In this document: positions 46,431 to 58,321 of the stretch, in pieces
Layout of the letters: the number at the start of each line of letters is the position of its first letter
Numbering within the stretch: the first letter of the stretch is position 1
From: Nymphaea colorata
Lineage: Eukaryota > Streptophyta > Magnoliopsida > Nymphaeales > Nymphaeaceae
Assembly (NCBI RefSeq): GCF_008831285.2
Contig: NC_045140.1
Coordinates: 16,492,370 to 16,552,369 of the forward strand
Reading direction: 5' to 3'
DNA length: 60,000 nt
Translations under genes and position numbers: made by a program
The notes under the pieces: model-generated
Seen by the model: only the letters and a program-made list of their open reading frames with translations
Databases searched by the model: none
What the model was told of the DNA's origin: nothing

Positions 46431-49400
46431 AATTTGTGTGCTTGATTTCTTGTTAAATCTCACAGAACCAAGAAGATTCCTCAACTTTGACAGGCCGTTG
46501 TTATTATGTCACAGACGTCACAGAATATGAAAAAACAGACTGTGATACTGAAACTTGTGATTCTCAATGACATGCGTGATCTCCATATGCTGATGAAGCA
46601 CAAGTTGTGATTCTTTAGCCCTTTGAAAGGCAAAAGAATGATGGTTTTACAGCTTTTTGGGCAAGAGGATGATAGTGGTTACATGGTGGTTCTGTTGGTT
46701 TCGCTTTTCTTTTCCATTATTGTTTTTAATGTTGTAGAATCATCCTATTAAGTGTTTGGTGTGTGGTCACACCATGATGAAGACTATTCTAGGAGGCGAA
46801 TTATTAAAAAATTACTTGCAAGCAGCGGGAAACTTGTAAAAGCACGTAGGCAGTAGTCAGGACAACAAATGCCTGTGGGGACAAATTACTGCCAAAAAGA
46901 AATTAAAATGTGTTCATTTTGTTTTAAGAAGGATTTCAAGTTCTTTTACCTTCATACCTGTGTCACGTATATGGGTTCTCGGCAACAGACTTGTGTCCAG
47001 GAGCAAGAATTTAGGAAAAAGCTGCCATGATTTTGCCACGGGAAGGGCTGCCCTGTTGTGAAAGAAGCCATCTTTCACCAAGAAGGAAAAACTCCAGTCG
47101 AAGCGAGTTTGTCAATAAGCTTTGAACCCTGTTATCTCATGCTTCTCAAACGAGCTTTGTGTAAGTAGTCTTTCATGGTCTCAAAAGGTTCTAAAAAGGA
47201 ATGTTATATCTTGTATGTAGGGGAGCAATTTCGGTCGATATGGGAATTATTTGTCTCGTCTGAGTCTTCCCTGTTCTTGCTTTGCAAATACCACTTAAAA
47301 TGAGCTGGAATTTATCAAAGTAATATGCCTTCTGAGTTCTGCTAGAATCATGGGCATGCAATTTAGCAGAGCTTTTGAGTTACAAAGGGACCACAGGATC
47401 AAGAATCATGATCAAATGTGGAGCATTGGAGGCATGATCTCAGATGCTCTCCAACGCCATCCTCAATTCTGGATTTTGTTCAATAACTCAACGACGAGAA
47501 CTACTGAGAACCATATAGTAGTAGCAGCAGCAGCAGTTGATGTTGACGATGATGATTATTTTATTATTATTGTCTGCAGTTTATTCAATCGTTCTTGCAG
47601 CCTAATTGACTGGCTCTTGTACGCTATAGACTATGAATTTCAGTTTCGCTTCATTAGCTGAACTATAGTTCCCCATTTGCCAGTAAATTACTCTTTACCT
47701 ATCTTTTCTGATGGTTCTTGAAATACATACTTGCACAGGCTTAAATTTAAACAGGCACAGGTTGCAAAACAGACATCTTCTTTGACGTAGGAGAGAACGT
47801 GGGATTTCTTTGCATTAGAATCTTCCCCACCAAGCTAAAGGGCAGCCTTCTAGATTTAGTTAGAAACCTTGTGCGAAAGGGTGTGTAGCACTGCATGACT
47901 AACTTTCGCCGGTTCAGTCCCTTTGCTGCTCTCGACCTCCTCTACTCGCAGATCACAAACATGTAAGTCAACGGCCTCAGCTGCTTGGTTCCAATGGTTC
48001 TTACGTGCATCACTGTGCAGATTGCTTTATCTTGCAATAATGTGATACATAAAACGCTTGAATCTTCCAGCGAAACTGATGAACAAAATACAACCTAGTC
48101 GTTGTTCCCTATAACTGAGGCAGGCTCTTATCTAGACACTCAAGAAATTACCTTTCAGCATTAGCTTTCTCTCGAAATTCAAAACTTATTGCACTACCCT
48201 TGAACAATCTCAAACACCACAATTAACAGGTATTTTCTGGAAAAGACCATTAACAGGTGTCTTCATGAAGCTGAAGAAAGTGCTCAGGTTAAATGTTACC
48301 TGTAGAAGGTTAAACACTAGGGTTGTCTGGGTGCAAGTAACCAGGGCATTCTCATTCAGTTACAGCTCTGCAATTTAATTCATCTAAATCAGCAGATATT
48401 CAGAAAAGGTACATAGGTTGAAGAAGCTGATACCTCGACCTTGACAGAAATAGCATAGGTGCTATGCCCCCAGCTTGTATCTGAGGTACCAGTAATCTTC
48501 AACACTTAAATATCTCATAACATCCTTACAAACATTTGGAAAGGCTGCTACATATTGGTAACTTGATGTCTTTCAGACAAGTTGGAATGCGGCTTCAACT
48601 TGTGACTTCCCTCAATTTCCTCTCTCTGAAACCTTGTTGGTTTTCTTTTCTAACAGATCACGAGTGACATCAGACATCCCGTAAAATTGTTAATTGTTAT
48701 TTAAACAAAAGATGGATGATGTGCTCCAATTGAAGGTTAAGATTTGGGTGTACGTGGGATTTTGGCTTAGCAGCACTAGCACTGAAGGAGGCATGCGTGT
48801 CATCAAATCAATGTCGCAGCAAGAATCCAGACCAAGGCTTTGTTTGTAACTAAGATGTTAGTTGATTCAACTGGGCAAGTTTTCAAGGGGATTATTTGGA
48901 AGGATGGTACCAAGCTGTTACGGCCAGGAACTCATTGAGGAGCTGCCAGAGGATTGAGCTCAATCAGCAGCAGGATCTCTGTTACATCTCGCAGAAAGTA
49001 TTGGAAAGGACGGATAACTGGGAGACAGGACACGGCTTCTTGCTAGATTTTCTGAAGTCAGGGATCATCTAGATATCATCTGGGTGAAAACTAAGTTCAT
49101 TCCATCTGGATGTCTGTCAGTCAATGCTATAGACCCAATAACACATCTGGGTAGAAGACTAGCTTCCTTCCCTGTGGATGCGAGTCCTTCAATGCTATAG
49201 ACCTAATGAGATGTGCATGTGGTATCCTTAGTAGTTACAAGTGCTAAGATAGCCTTGGTGAAGGCCAAAAACAGAAAATGAAAAAAAAAAAAGGAAGAAG
49301 GAGAAAAAAATAAAAATAAAATGAAGCAAAATAATAAAGAAAAGTGAAACTGGAAGAAGAACAGTGGGGGAAAAGGAACTCTAAGATATCTTTTTCACTT

Positions 49401-50592
49401 GAGTGCCCAAGTGACCCAGCCTAGTCGAGAAGGTGGCAGTGTAGGGCATAGCCACTCGTAGGCGCATTTTTACAACTAAGGTGGCACCAAAAAAGACAGC
49501 AACCAACATGGTAAGCATGTTTAGATGACATACATACACTCAAAGCTAAGGTGCAGAGTTAAAGCCAAGCAAGTACACACATCACATACAACAGAAACCT
49601 GACCCAAATTCAAGCCAACCTGCTATTTTTAGCAGGAAAATTTTGTTCAAAGACCATTGCTAAATAATACCTGAATTTGTTTGCAACAGTTCATTTGCTG
49701 TGCCTTCATAGTAGAAGGCACAAGTTTCTCATGTGACGCTTCCTCTCTTCCCCAATTTCAAAATATGCAATCATTGTAAAGACAGCAAGGCATATGAATG
49801 ACCAAAGAATTAAAAATTCGTGACCAAGATCAATTGACATTCGAGCAGCCCACAAAAATTTTATCAATTGCTTATATATTAGCTTTGCATTCGCTTGTCA
49901 AACAAATTGCACCTATTGTCGCGATTCATTCACTAGATGCCTTTGCCCCATCACTTCAGAAATAGCTGGATTAGAAAATTTTTTAATATTAAACACCTTC
50001 AGAACAAGTGCCATGAAGGAACTGCAGCTACACAAGGAGTCGACAATAATGAACCGTGATTGGAAGTAGAATTACCAAGTCTTTGTTGCTAGATTTGATA
50101 CAGAGTTGTAGGTACTACATTATATTTAAATCAGATTTCAGACCGATCTATATAGATTAAATGACAAATTTGTAGAGCAATGCTTTAGGCTATAAAATAA
50201 TCCAAAGCACAGCAAGGAGAACAGCTGGACTGAGAAAAGTAAACATCGAAAAGCAAAACGAAGAATGAACAAGTTCACCTGAAAAGGGAAAACGGGGAAA
50301 TTGGCCAAGAAAATTAGGAAGAAAGATTTTGCATCGGGCAAGATATCATCTTCAAAACTATAGCTTATTCCATAAGATACGCTCTAATACAACACATCGA
50401 AATCTCTCATATGCTACATTATGCTAACTCAAAGTTTAATTTATTTTCATCACGTGCTGGAAGAACCAAAATGAACACCCTTCAAGTAGAAAAAGGAAGG
50501 CCTCGTTTCCAGCCCAGGAAAGCTACTGATTCCAACATTACTCGAAAACAATATCCTGGAAAGAAATATAGCACAGGATCAAACAGAACCTC
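46431..50592. other. Long stretch without a recognisable gene
   Basis: A 103-codon plus-strand frame at 47350-47661 contains an AGCAGC and GATGAT microsatellite-like run and no known motif. An A-rich tract lies at 49275-49340. The part at 49900-50592 flanks the 3' end of the V-ATPase pseudogene and may include its former 3' untranslated region. I see no RNA gene or transposon ends. Confidence 0.5.
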
Positions 50593-51363
50593 TTAGAAGA
50601 TAATGTCTTCATCCTTCTCCACTGCCAGCAGATGGTGCGCGGCATTGATTGAGATCCCCTTCTTGAGAGAAATCTTCTCCGCCTCCTGCTCCTCCGCGCA
50701 CTGCTTGGCCTCTAGCATTTGCCGCTCGATTTCCCTCTTCTTGTACCCCTGAATCTTCTTAAGCCGAAAGAAATCCTCCCCCTCTAGCTCATCGAGCTCA
50801 CCCTTGATGTAATTGATTGTGTTCCCGAGCCTCGGCTTCACCACGTTCTCGGGAGCGTTGACCCTCCGATTCGTCGTTTTTATCGCCTCATCGAGCGTCA
50901 GGAACGACGTCTGCAGAGAAGCGAGCTCGATACGACCTCGATGGCCTTGATGTAGGCTGCGCGGCAGAGCTGGATCTGCTGCCCGCTCCTCGCTAGCCCG
51001 GTCAGATCATTCTTGGTCTCACCGTCGCTGAAATACTCGAACCGCGGGAGCTTGACGCCGGCGACGTTCTCCTGACGGGAACGAACCTTCAGCGTCGCAG
51101 ATCGGACGTTCTCGAGGACGACGTGCTTGACATTATCGCCGGCGACATACTTGGCCTCCGTGAGGTCGAAAGCGGATGTCTTCACGATGTCGCCCATCGA
51201 CTCCTTGGCCGAGACGATCTTCTTCAGGATCTGCCGGACCTGAACGGTCAGGGCGTCGCTCTTCATTTTGAGTAGGGCGTGGCCCCTCATGGCACCGATT
51301 AGGCGGGCCTTCATGACCCCGAGCATTCGGAACGACGTTAAGCCTCTGACCCTGGCCGCCCAT
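50593..51363 (-). pseudogene. Vacuolar H+-ATPase subunit D (VHA-D), frameshifted
   Basis: The start at 51363 reads MGGQGQRLNVVP, then about eight bases are missing and the frame shifts. The second frame continues with MLGVMKARLIGAMRGHALLK, SDALTVQVRQILKKIVSAKE, TEAKYVAGDNVKHVVLENV and FSDGETKNDLTGLARSGQQI. Near 50930 a net one-base loss moves the reading to SLQTSFLTLDEAIKTTNRRV, then YIKGELDELEGEDFFRLKKI and the C-terminal DIIF stop. Together these span the full length of plant VHA-D, the central rotor-stalk subunit of V1. Plant VHA-D genes usually lack introns in the coding region, so the lack of introns does not prove retroposition. Two frame breaks would leave no full-length product unless they are sequence errors. 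The sequence is GC-rich against its flanks. Confidence 0.9.
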
Positions 51364-52835
51364 CTTCCTGGCAATACCTAAACCCTAGCCTAATCGGAAC
51401 GATTCCGAACAAGAAGAACACAAATCTTTACACCCAAGTAATCCCAAAATCATGATTCTTTCAATCTAATTGCATAAAAACCTGATCAGACGGAGTACCT
51501 TCTCCGTTCTCCAACCCAAAGTTTTTGATGAGACGATAGAAACACTGATTTACAATCCAACCTCAAATGCAAAATGCTAACCGAATTCTGCTTCCGAGTT
51601 CGGACCCTCGTCGAGTACCCTTTGCGACAAGAAACGTACATCTCAGTTGTCCATGAACCATCCGTCGTGCGATTCAGTTTGAACGTCTCCTTCAATCGCC
51701 CGATAAAAACAGTGAATCCCTTGGCACAATCTTACTACTGATATACTGAAGTTAACTTGTCAAATTAAAGAAAAGATAAAAAGGAAGTATCATGTAAGGG
51801 GCTAACTTTTGGCCATAATTTCAAGAGATGATGGGACTAAAAGAACTCTCCAGTTTGAATGATGGTATCTTGAAAGAGCTTCTACTTCATCATAGTCATC
51901 TAAGTTTAAATGTAGTCTTTGTTAAGTTATAAACAAATGACAATAAGAATGTCATTTTCTTTATGCTAATATCAAGAGCCAAATAGGCAAAACTTGCTTA
52001 CCACTTTGAGGATTTTCACTTACATGGGAAATGGGGAGATTTGCCCAATCCAGTTGACATCAATATATGATATTTATCTAAAACTAAATTTGATGTGTAT
52101 CCAAGTTTGAATCCAGCCAGGCATTATTTAAATATGAATTTGAACCCTAATCCAATCTGAATTTGATCAGATTTCTTATTCGAATTTCAATTTGTTTTCT
52201 TGTCTCCCATATATGATGTATTTGAAGCCGCTTGGTTGCCTGGAGATCAGATCTAAATTAGATTTGTTGGCATCATTGGCGATAATAAGAAATTGCTCCC
52301 AGCTGATCTTTATTGACACACTCAAACGGCATTTAAGAGGCAAAGATTCATAGTGCAGCTCCAAGAGGCTTCCTTTGCTAAGCTTATTTTGATACTTTAA
52401 TTTGCAGCTTACAAGAGGCGCACCGCACATACGAAATCTAAAAAAAAATAAGTGAATTCTTTTTGTCCTCATAAATTGAGAAACTTCAATCTTTTTTCTT
52501 CCAAGTACATGGGGACGATACACGACCAGAGTCCTTCATTTTTTAATGTGGCCGTCTTAATTTATCAATGAGATTGAAGATGGTGGTATGTGCGAGTATA
52601 TTTTGTTGTTAATTAGGACACTTGCAAGATGCACTTTGATCTTTGTGCCAATGGATGGAAAGCGAGTTATTTCGGTTCCATTTTTATATTCTTTAGAGCA
52701 GGCTAGTTTGGACTTAACCGCCTTTCCGTTCCGCTACTTAGGAAGTTCCCTTTTTTAGACGGACAGCTGTAATGTTATCCTTTTATTTTATTTACCGACT
52801 TCGAAGTTTAACGGCCATCTTGAATGTTTCGCGGG
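51364..52835. other. 5' flank of VHA-D and spacer
   Basis: The part next to 51363 would hold the leader and promoter of VHA-D. A minus-strand frame at 52176-52523 (115 codons) has no recognisable motif. 52060-52190 is rich in aatttgaa-type words of decayed plant repeats. Nothing else is identifiable. Confidence 0.45.
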
Positions 52836-52990
52836 TAAAGCCATTGCCGCGGGAGAGAGAGAGCAGAAGACCGCTTTATTGAAAGCCAATGCCGCGGGAG
52901 AGAGAGCGCAGAAGGCCTCTTTCTTGAAAGCCAATGCTGCGGGAAAGGGAGAGCAGAAGATCTCTTTCTTGAAAGCCGATAGTGTGGGAG
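52836..52990 (+). repeat. 45-bp tandem repeat, in-frame 15-residue unit
   Basis: About 3.5 units beginning aaagcc lie at 52836, 52881, 52926 and 52971. In one plus-strand frame they read KAIAAGEREQKTALL, KANAAGERAQKASFL, KANAAGKGEQKISFL and KADSVGEGD, an open, charged, helical-looking repeat. The period is a multiple of three and substitutions keep the frame open, which is compatible with coding. However, no start codon or conserved flank was found, and the frame ends near 53218. Confidence 0.85.
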
Positions 52991-53230
52991 AGGGAGATAA
53001 TGCAGAGAGAGGGAGAGAGAGAGAGAGAGCCCGCACTGGTCGTTGTCGTGGGTGGGGCTTGTGGTTTCAAGCAGAGGTAGAGCCGGTTGAATGCAACGAG
53101 CTTTTCCGGCTTCGGCGACCCTTTTCTCAGGTTCCTTGGGTTTGCGAATCCGACGAACCTAATTTTGAATCGCTCGCAGCCGGCAAAGGCCGTCGAAGAT
53201 CGGCTGATCGGCAGCCCTAAACCTTCTCAA

Positions 53231-53289
53231 ATGAACCCCTTCGCCGCCTACTCCCCTCCTTGGCAGCCATCGGAGGGTCTGGTTTTGAG
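53231..53289 (+). CDS. Possible first exon with good start and GT donor, unassigned
   Basis: ATG at 53231 opens MNPFAAYSPPWQPSEGLVL and reaches TTTTGAG|GTATCG. The GC-rich upstream sequence, the pyrimidine-rich intron start and the proline-rich residues are like a plant first exon. I cannot name the product or find a next exon with confidence. 54240-54320 has an open stretch ending at CCCAG|GTAAAT that might be one. Confidence 0.28.
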
Positions 53290-56060
53290 GTATCGTTTGT
53301 TTCTTCCTTCTTTCCTTCATACCCAAACCACTGCCCATTAAATGAACTACTCTCTTTTTCTCTCTCACATTTCCATCTTATTCATGTTGTTTGCCATTTT
53401 TTCTCTTGAACCTTTTTCTTTCGTCTCATCAGAGTAAAATTTTTCCTGCGGATGCATCATTTTGCTCGATTCTCTGTAGTTGCAGTATAGCCTTTTGTGC
53501 TCTGTTAAGTTCCTTCCGTGAACCCACAAATCGATGATTCGCTTGGCTGATTTGTATTTGATTTCCTTTGTTTGTCGTGTATTTCTCATTTGTTTCGCAA
53601 CTTTCATCCAATGTTATGTTCATAGTCTTCCTCTATTATGTTATTATGTTGAGAGCTTTTCCATGAATGACATAAAATGTTAGTTGAATGTTGCTGAAAA
53701 CCACACTCTCCTAAGGTTTCCTTTTACCCCTTTTGAGTGTGTATGCGTTCGTTCACTGAATTCGTGCTTGGGTTTCGTATCTGCAGTGGCTTTGATTGTT
53801 ATAAGGTGATGGCTTTTTTTGTATGATTTTTCTATCGAATGTCTAGAAGTTGAATTGCTTTGTCTCTAAATTATGTTGGTTCTCATCCATTTTTATTTTT
53901 TTCATCCCCAAAGTTCTATTTTAAAGTGACTGTTTTTTAAGTTATTCAAATTTTAATTTGATTGCATATGAGGCACATGGTTCGTGCCTCAAGCTGGACG
54001 AGGAGTATGCTACTTCTTGATGTGGAACCAGATTAGAATGAACTAATAGTCTTAGAGTTAATAAAGGACATTTTTTCTGATTCTCCTCCTTCATTGTCAA
54101 CATGGAATCAACTGTAGCTTGAATCGAAGGCCATCTGACACCATCTCCAGATGTGATCTAACATATCTCGATTGTGGGTGTTTTCTTAATTGTCGTAGTC
54201 TCCTTCCTGGATGTGTTAATCACCAAAATCTACCGATAATCTAGGAGATCTGGTGATCTTGGATCTGATCAGTTGCAACCGCAATGCAGCAATGCCTCTT
54301 TCTCTTGATTGCCCAGGTAAATCTAAAACTTGTGGACATCGTGTATATGGGCACATATCTGATGCATTGCTGTTGGAAAAATCAGATGGGGATCAGAGCA
54401 TTCGTGGTGGAATAGAAATCAAAAGTGTGTCTGATTGTGTGTGTGGAGAGGGAGATCTATTGTGGGTCTGATCGTAAGTGTTGTAGAAGATCATGTTGTT
54501 GGAAGGTGAAGTGTTCAATCTTTTTTTTTTGTGGAAACATTCAGAATCTCAGACCATATATGAAGTTGTCTGGTCCCTGTCTATAGGGTTTTGAATTTGT
54601 TGATGCCTCAATATTGATTGTTGTGAAGTTGTTTGGATCTGATTTTTTTTTAAAGCTGTTTTGATCATATATGAAGCTTGTTGTATTTGGACTTCCAAGT
54701 ATTAGAATGACTTTATTGATATTTTTATTGCTTTCTAAGGTTAGATTAGTTAGTTAGTTACATATAGGTTTTGAATATAGTCAGTTACATGTAGATTCAT
54801 ATGCATTACGTTTCTAGGCTCACTTTTCTTAAGTTGTTATGGTGATTGCATGAAAATGGGCGAGTGGACAGGTAAGTGCTAGTTCTGTTTTAAATTTTTT
54901 GAGCTTTCATTTTGTTAAAGTTTATTTGTATGTTTTTTGTTGTTCCTGAGTGCTTGCATGTTTTAGAGTACCTTGTGCATCTTTCTAGCCATAAAAAACA
55001 GAAAAGAAAAGCTCTGGTTTCCAACCTACATGTTTTATTCTTCAACAGAAGGTTGTTTGAAATTTAAATTCATTTAAAAATATTGAATCTGGTTGAAAAT
55101 TTCTAATTTTTGGTTTGGGCATATCTTATGTGTTTAAAAGAAAGACCAAAGGCTACTTAAGTAAAATATTTTCAGAAGAATCCCCATTTTAACATGTTGA
55201 TTTCAAACTATCAAAAACAAAGAAAGCTTGTCGATGTAACAGAATAGAGGCTTTTTGAACACAGTTTAGAAGGTTGAAGTTAGCACTCTGGGCTCATTTT
55301 TGGTCAGTAACTTTCTAAATACTTCTGGGAAGTGTGCCAAAAAGTTCGGAAATTTTGGAGTTGCAGAAAGAGAGAGATTGAATTTCTGGCAAAATCCATG
55401 TTTCTTCTCTGTGAAAACAGAATTATGTTTTCCCTGTTTTCTAAATCAAATTCCTTGATTTTTAATTTTCTGTTGGTTTTTTTATTCTATTGTTTTCTTT
55501 AGGAGAATTATCTTTTATTTCATATTAATGGTGGATATTTGGACGTCTGTATCTTTGTAATTTTTTTGCATTACAGAACTTGTCATGAATTGTACCTCAT
55601 GAAAGTGCAGGGTGGCCAAGGGTGAAAATATTTACTCTGTTTATTTCTTGTTTGCTTGCTTTTGGTGCATTTTTTGTTTGTAGTATTGTTTGCACTGTTC
55701 ATGCCTAGCAAAAGTTATTTTGTTGTGAACCCGCTGAGTTAGGACTTAGGACTATGGCTTGTCCTTTCACAGGAGGTAGGCTAGGCTAGAAGCCATAAGT
55801 AGGAACTGGTTCATTCACCAAGGGTATTCGTAATGTACGCTATGGCAAAAAACTTTAGGAACGATTCTTCATCAATTTGAATCGGAAGCAAAAAGTGTCC
55901 TGATAAGACAAGGACACTCAAAAGGCCTTCCAATTTAAAGTGAAGAAGGTGTTGCTAATAATGGGAACAATGTGACGTTGAGATTCACACAAAATCCAGG
56001 ACCCTAGATCCATCCTGTCATAGAATATTTTGTTCATGCATCCTGCAACAAATTTCTGCA
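53290..56060. other. AT-rich stretch, intron-like, no gene recognised
   Basis: T-rich sequence with many short frames. Apart from the possible exon near 54240-54320, which has no known motif, I see no conserved coding block, RNA gene or transposon end. Confidence 0.45.
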
Positions 56061-56064
56061 ATCA

Positions 56065-56245
56065 GAAGACCTAAGATTGCAACATACAACTTTGAGGTTG
56101 AACCCCATTTGATTCAAATGTTACCATCATTTGATGGGTTGTCTCATGAGGATCATTATGAACACTTTGATGAGTTCTTCGACATTTGTTTCATCATTCA
56201 GATGAACAATTTTGGTAAGGCGACCTTCAAGTTCATCATCAGTTT
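56065..56245 (+). pseudogene. Ty3/gypsy gag fragment (Athila-like)
   Basis: The plus strand reads PKIATYNFEVEPHLIQMLPS then FDGLSHEDHYEHFDEFFDIC and FIIQMNNFGKATFKF. This follows the retrotransposon gag pattern FEL.P.LI..L..F.GL..EDP..HL..F..IC. of plant gypsy elements. Only the first third of the domain is present. The sequence then passes into AT-rich repeat and block F, so this is a scrap with no pol attached. Confidence 0.8.
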
Positions 56246-56427
56246 TTCTAGTTTACAAAGCTCATACATTGCAAATTGTTTTTAATTTACAAAATTTACA
56301 ACTTTCACAAGTTTTTGTAAACTCTAACATTTTACAAGTAAAATAATAGGATTTAATGAGCTTAACACATTTTACAATTTTTGAAAATTTTGGAAGTATG
56401 GTTTCAACTTGTAAAATTTTTGTCTTT

Positions 56428-56605
56428 CATAGACCTTTTGGCAATTATTTCAGCCTGTTTAAAGCTACCATTATCTTGAGTTTATTTTTTGCATTATTTT
56501 TTCTAAACATGATAGCAATTGTTTTTGTTTTACATGATTTTTTATATATTTTTATAATGACTACAAACTTTTATAATGCCCCTGTAACCATTGCTCATGT
56601 TTTTA
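56428..56605. repeat. Duplicated block F, copy 2
   Basis: Matches 31181-31355 in direct orientation with few differences. The flanks differ on both sides from copy 1. Confidence 0.9.
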
Positions 56606-56771
56606 GAAGACGCTTCCCTGCAATTGATGCAGTGGATAGAGCAAGAGTGGTAGTGCTGGTGGTGGTGAAGTTGTGATCAAGTGCTGCTCATGCTGATGGT
56701 GGTGAAGATGTCATCAAGTGCAGGTCAGGTGTACTATCCAATCTGGATGAAGGTAATCTCAAACTCATGTT

Positions 56772-56772
<1 letters not shown>

Positions 56773-56826
<54 letters not shown>
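56773..56826. repeat. (CT)n microsatellite
   Basis: About 27 uninterrupted CT dinucleotides. The open frame starting at 56767 runs through it as alternating Leu-Ser and is not a gene. Confidence 0.97.
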
Positions 56827-56829
<3 letters not shown>

Positions 56830-57562
56830 GTTTGGTTGTGCATGATCTTATCGCTCCCTTTTAAAGTGATTGTTTCTACTCAAATGAGACGAGAGTACTT
56901 TGATGGCAACAATACACCTAAAAGAAATCTGCCCACCCCTAACAACGTGTTTCGATTAGCACTCTTTTCAAAGTGGAGTTCTTATAGTTTTCAGGTGACA
57001 TTAAAAAATGAGTTTGAGAAAAAGAAAAACCCAATTTTATCAAAACCTAGTTTTCAAAAGGAGAAAATGTCGAAAGACACAGGACACAACCATACTGCAC
57101 AACATATAAAAGAATTACTACCAAAACCAAAAAAAAAAAAAAAATCTCTTGTTGCTGAAATATGCTTACTATGTCAGCCTTCAAAACGACAAGTCTCACA
57201 TTACTGGATCCCATCCCTTAGTTTATGCAGGCACAGAAAGCTGCCTTTTGAGTTTTGAGTAAAGAAAAGGGTGTAATCACATAAGCAGGAAGAAATAACG
57301 TATACGAAGGCTTCAAGAAAGGCTCAGCTTTATGAAGCATGTTGCCAACTTACCGTGCACCTTTTGCACTACAGACATCAAATTCTTAGAAAAACACCAT
57401 TTCGTTGTTGAAAAATTTTGTGGTTCACACTTCCCAATTAGAAACTCAGGGAGTATAAACCCATTATGCCAACTTCTTACACCCACAAAATATCAACAAA
57501 AGCATTTGCAAGAAAGTAGCAAGACGATTTTCAACTAAAATTTGTTTTTGCTTCTCTTGCAG

Positions 57563-57708
57563 TCTTCAGTTTGTGTCCATTTCCTGAAGAAACAAAATTG
57601 ATGGCTGGAATCCCATTAGAGGAAAATTTGAAGCTGAACCATACAAATGGAAAACCGCTTCTCTGTAAAAATGGACCCAAATGTGAATGTAATTTACTTC
57701 AACGGGAG
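57563..57708 (+). CDS. Possible exon on the plus strand, product not recognised
   Basis: Flanked by CTTCTCTTGCAG and GTAAGAC, strong splice sites, 146 bases stay open as FSLCPFPEETKLMAGIPLEE then NLKLNHTNGKPLLCKNGPKC and ECNLLQRE. Three cysteines near the end could bind metal, but I match no family. It lies only 205 bp past the donor of the helicase exon on the other strand. It may be a captured exon or the end of a convergent gene. The minus strand is also open here but lacks helicase motifs. Confidence 0.4.
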
Positions 57709-57912
57709 GTAAGACTTGTCCATTGGAAAGAATACTTTTTGTGTATATTATACTGATACCACTTTGTTTTGCCGCAGACAGGAAACAGAATTTAGTTATG
57801 GAAGAAGACTTCATAAGAGGTTGTACTATAAACGCCTTCAAAAAAAAATTCCTTGAATTTCAAACAAAAGAAATAAAAAAATAAGTACAAATAAATTTCA
57901 ATCCATAAGTAC

Positions 57913-58321
57913 CTGAAATAGGGTAATCAAGGCTGCATCTATGTAGTCCTGCTGAGGAGTGTAAGTATACAGGATGTCCACAGGGTATTTCCGTCCTTGG
58001 ATATGGACAGCTTTTGCACCACCAAGGCACTCAGAGAATCCCCTTGCATCAAGACTAGCAGACATGACAATCAACTTTAAAGGGCAACCTGAGGGAGATG
58101 CTTGGCCCTTCCAACCACTTCCACTTCCAATTGATGTGTCTTCATTGGAGTCTATATTATCGATTTTCTTGACATTGTCCTTGTTCATGACTTGCTGTGA
58201 CCTTGATTTTTGAACACCTTTCAAAATGCCTAATACCACATCTGTGTGGACTGTCCTCTCATGAGCTTCATCAACAATGACAACTGAATACTTAGATAGT
58301 AGAGGGTCCAACAATGCTTCC
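57913..58321 (-). CDS. DEAH-box RNA helicase (DHX33/RID1-like), one internal exon
   Basis: The exon begins at 58321 after TTGCTTGCAG and ends at TTTCAG|GTACTT (57913), 409 bases with no stop. It reads EALLDPLLSKYSVVIVDEAH then ERTVHTDVVLGILKGVQKSR, a variable insert, and PLKLIVMSASLDARGFSECL, GGAKAVHIQGRKYPVDILYT and YTPQQDYIDAALITLFQ. VDEAHERT is motif II with catalytic Asp-Glu-Ala-His, and MSAS is motif III (SAT in most members). The pattern GRKYPV...YT..PQ.DY..AAL fits the DHX33 group, called DEAH10 or RID1 in Arabidopsis, acting in pre-mRNA splicing or ribosome assembly. Upstream exons with the GxGKT P-loop must lie beyond the right edge. The helicase C-terminal exons expected at lower coordinates were not found before 56600. 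Confidence 0.88.

Noticed and set aside
47350-47661. 103-codon plus-strand frame
   Set aside because: It contains Ala and Asp runs from AGC and GAT repeats and has no similarity I recognise or gene-like flanks.
56767-57258. 163-codon frame beginning with a long Leu-Ser run
   Set aside because: The start lies on the CT microsatellite and the rest has no recognisable motif and no splice-like limits.
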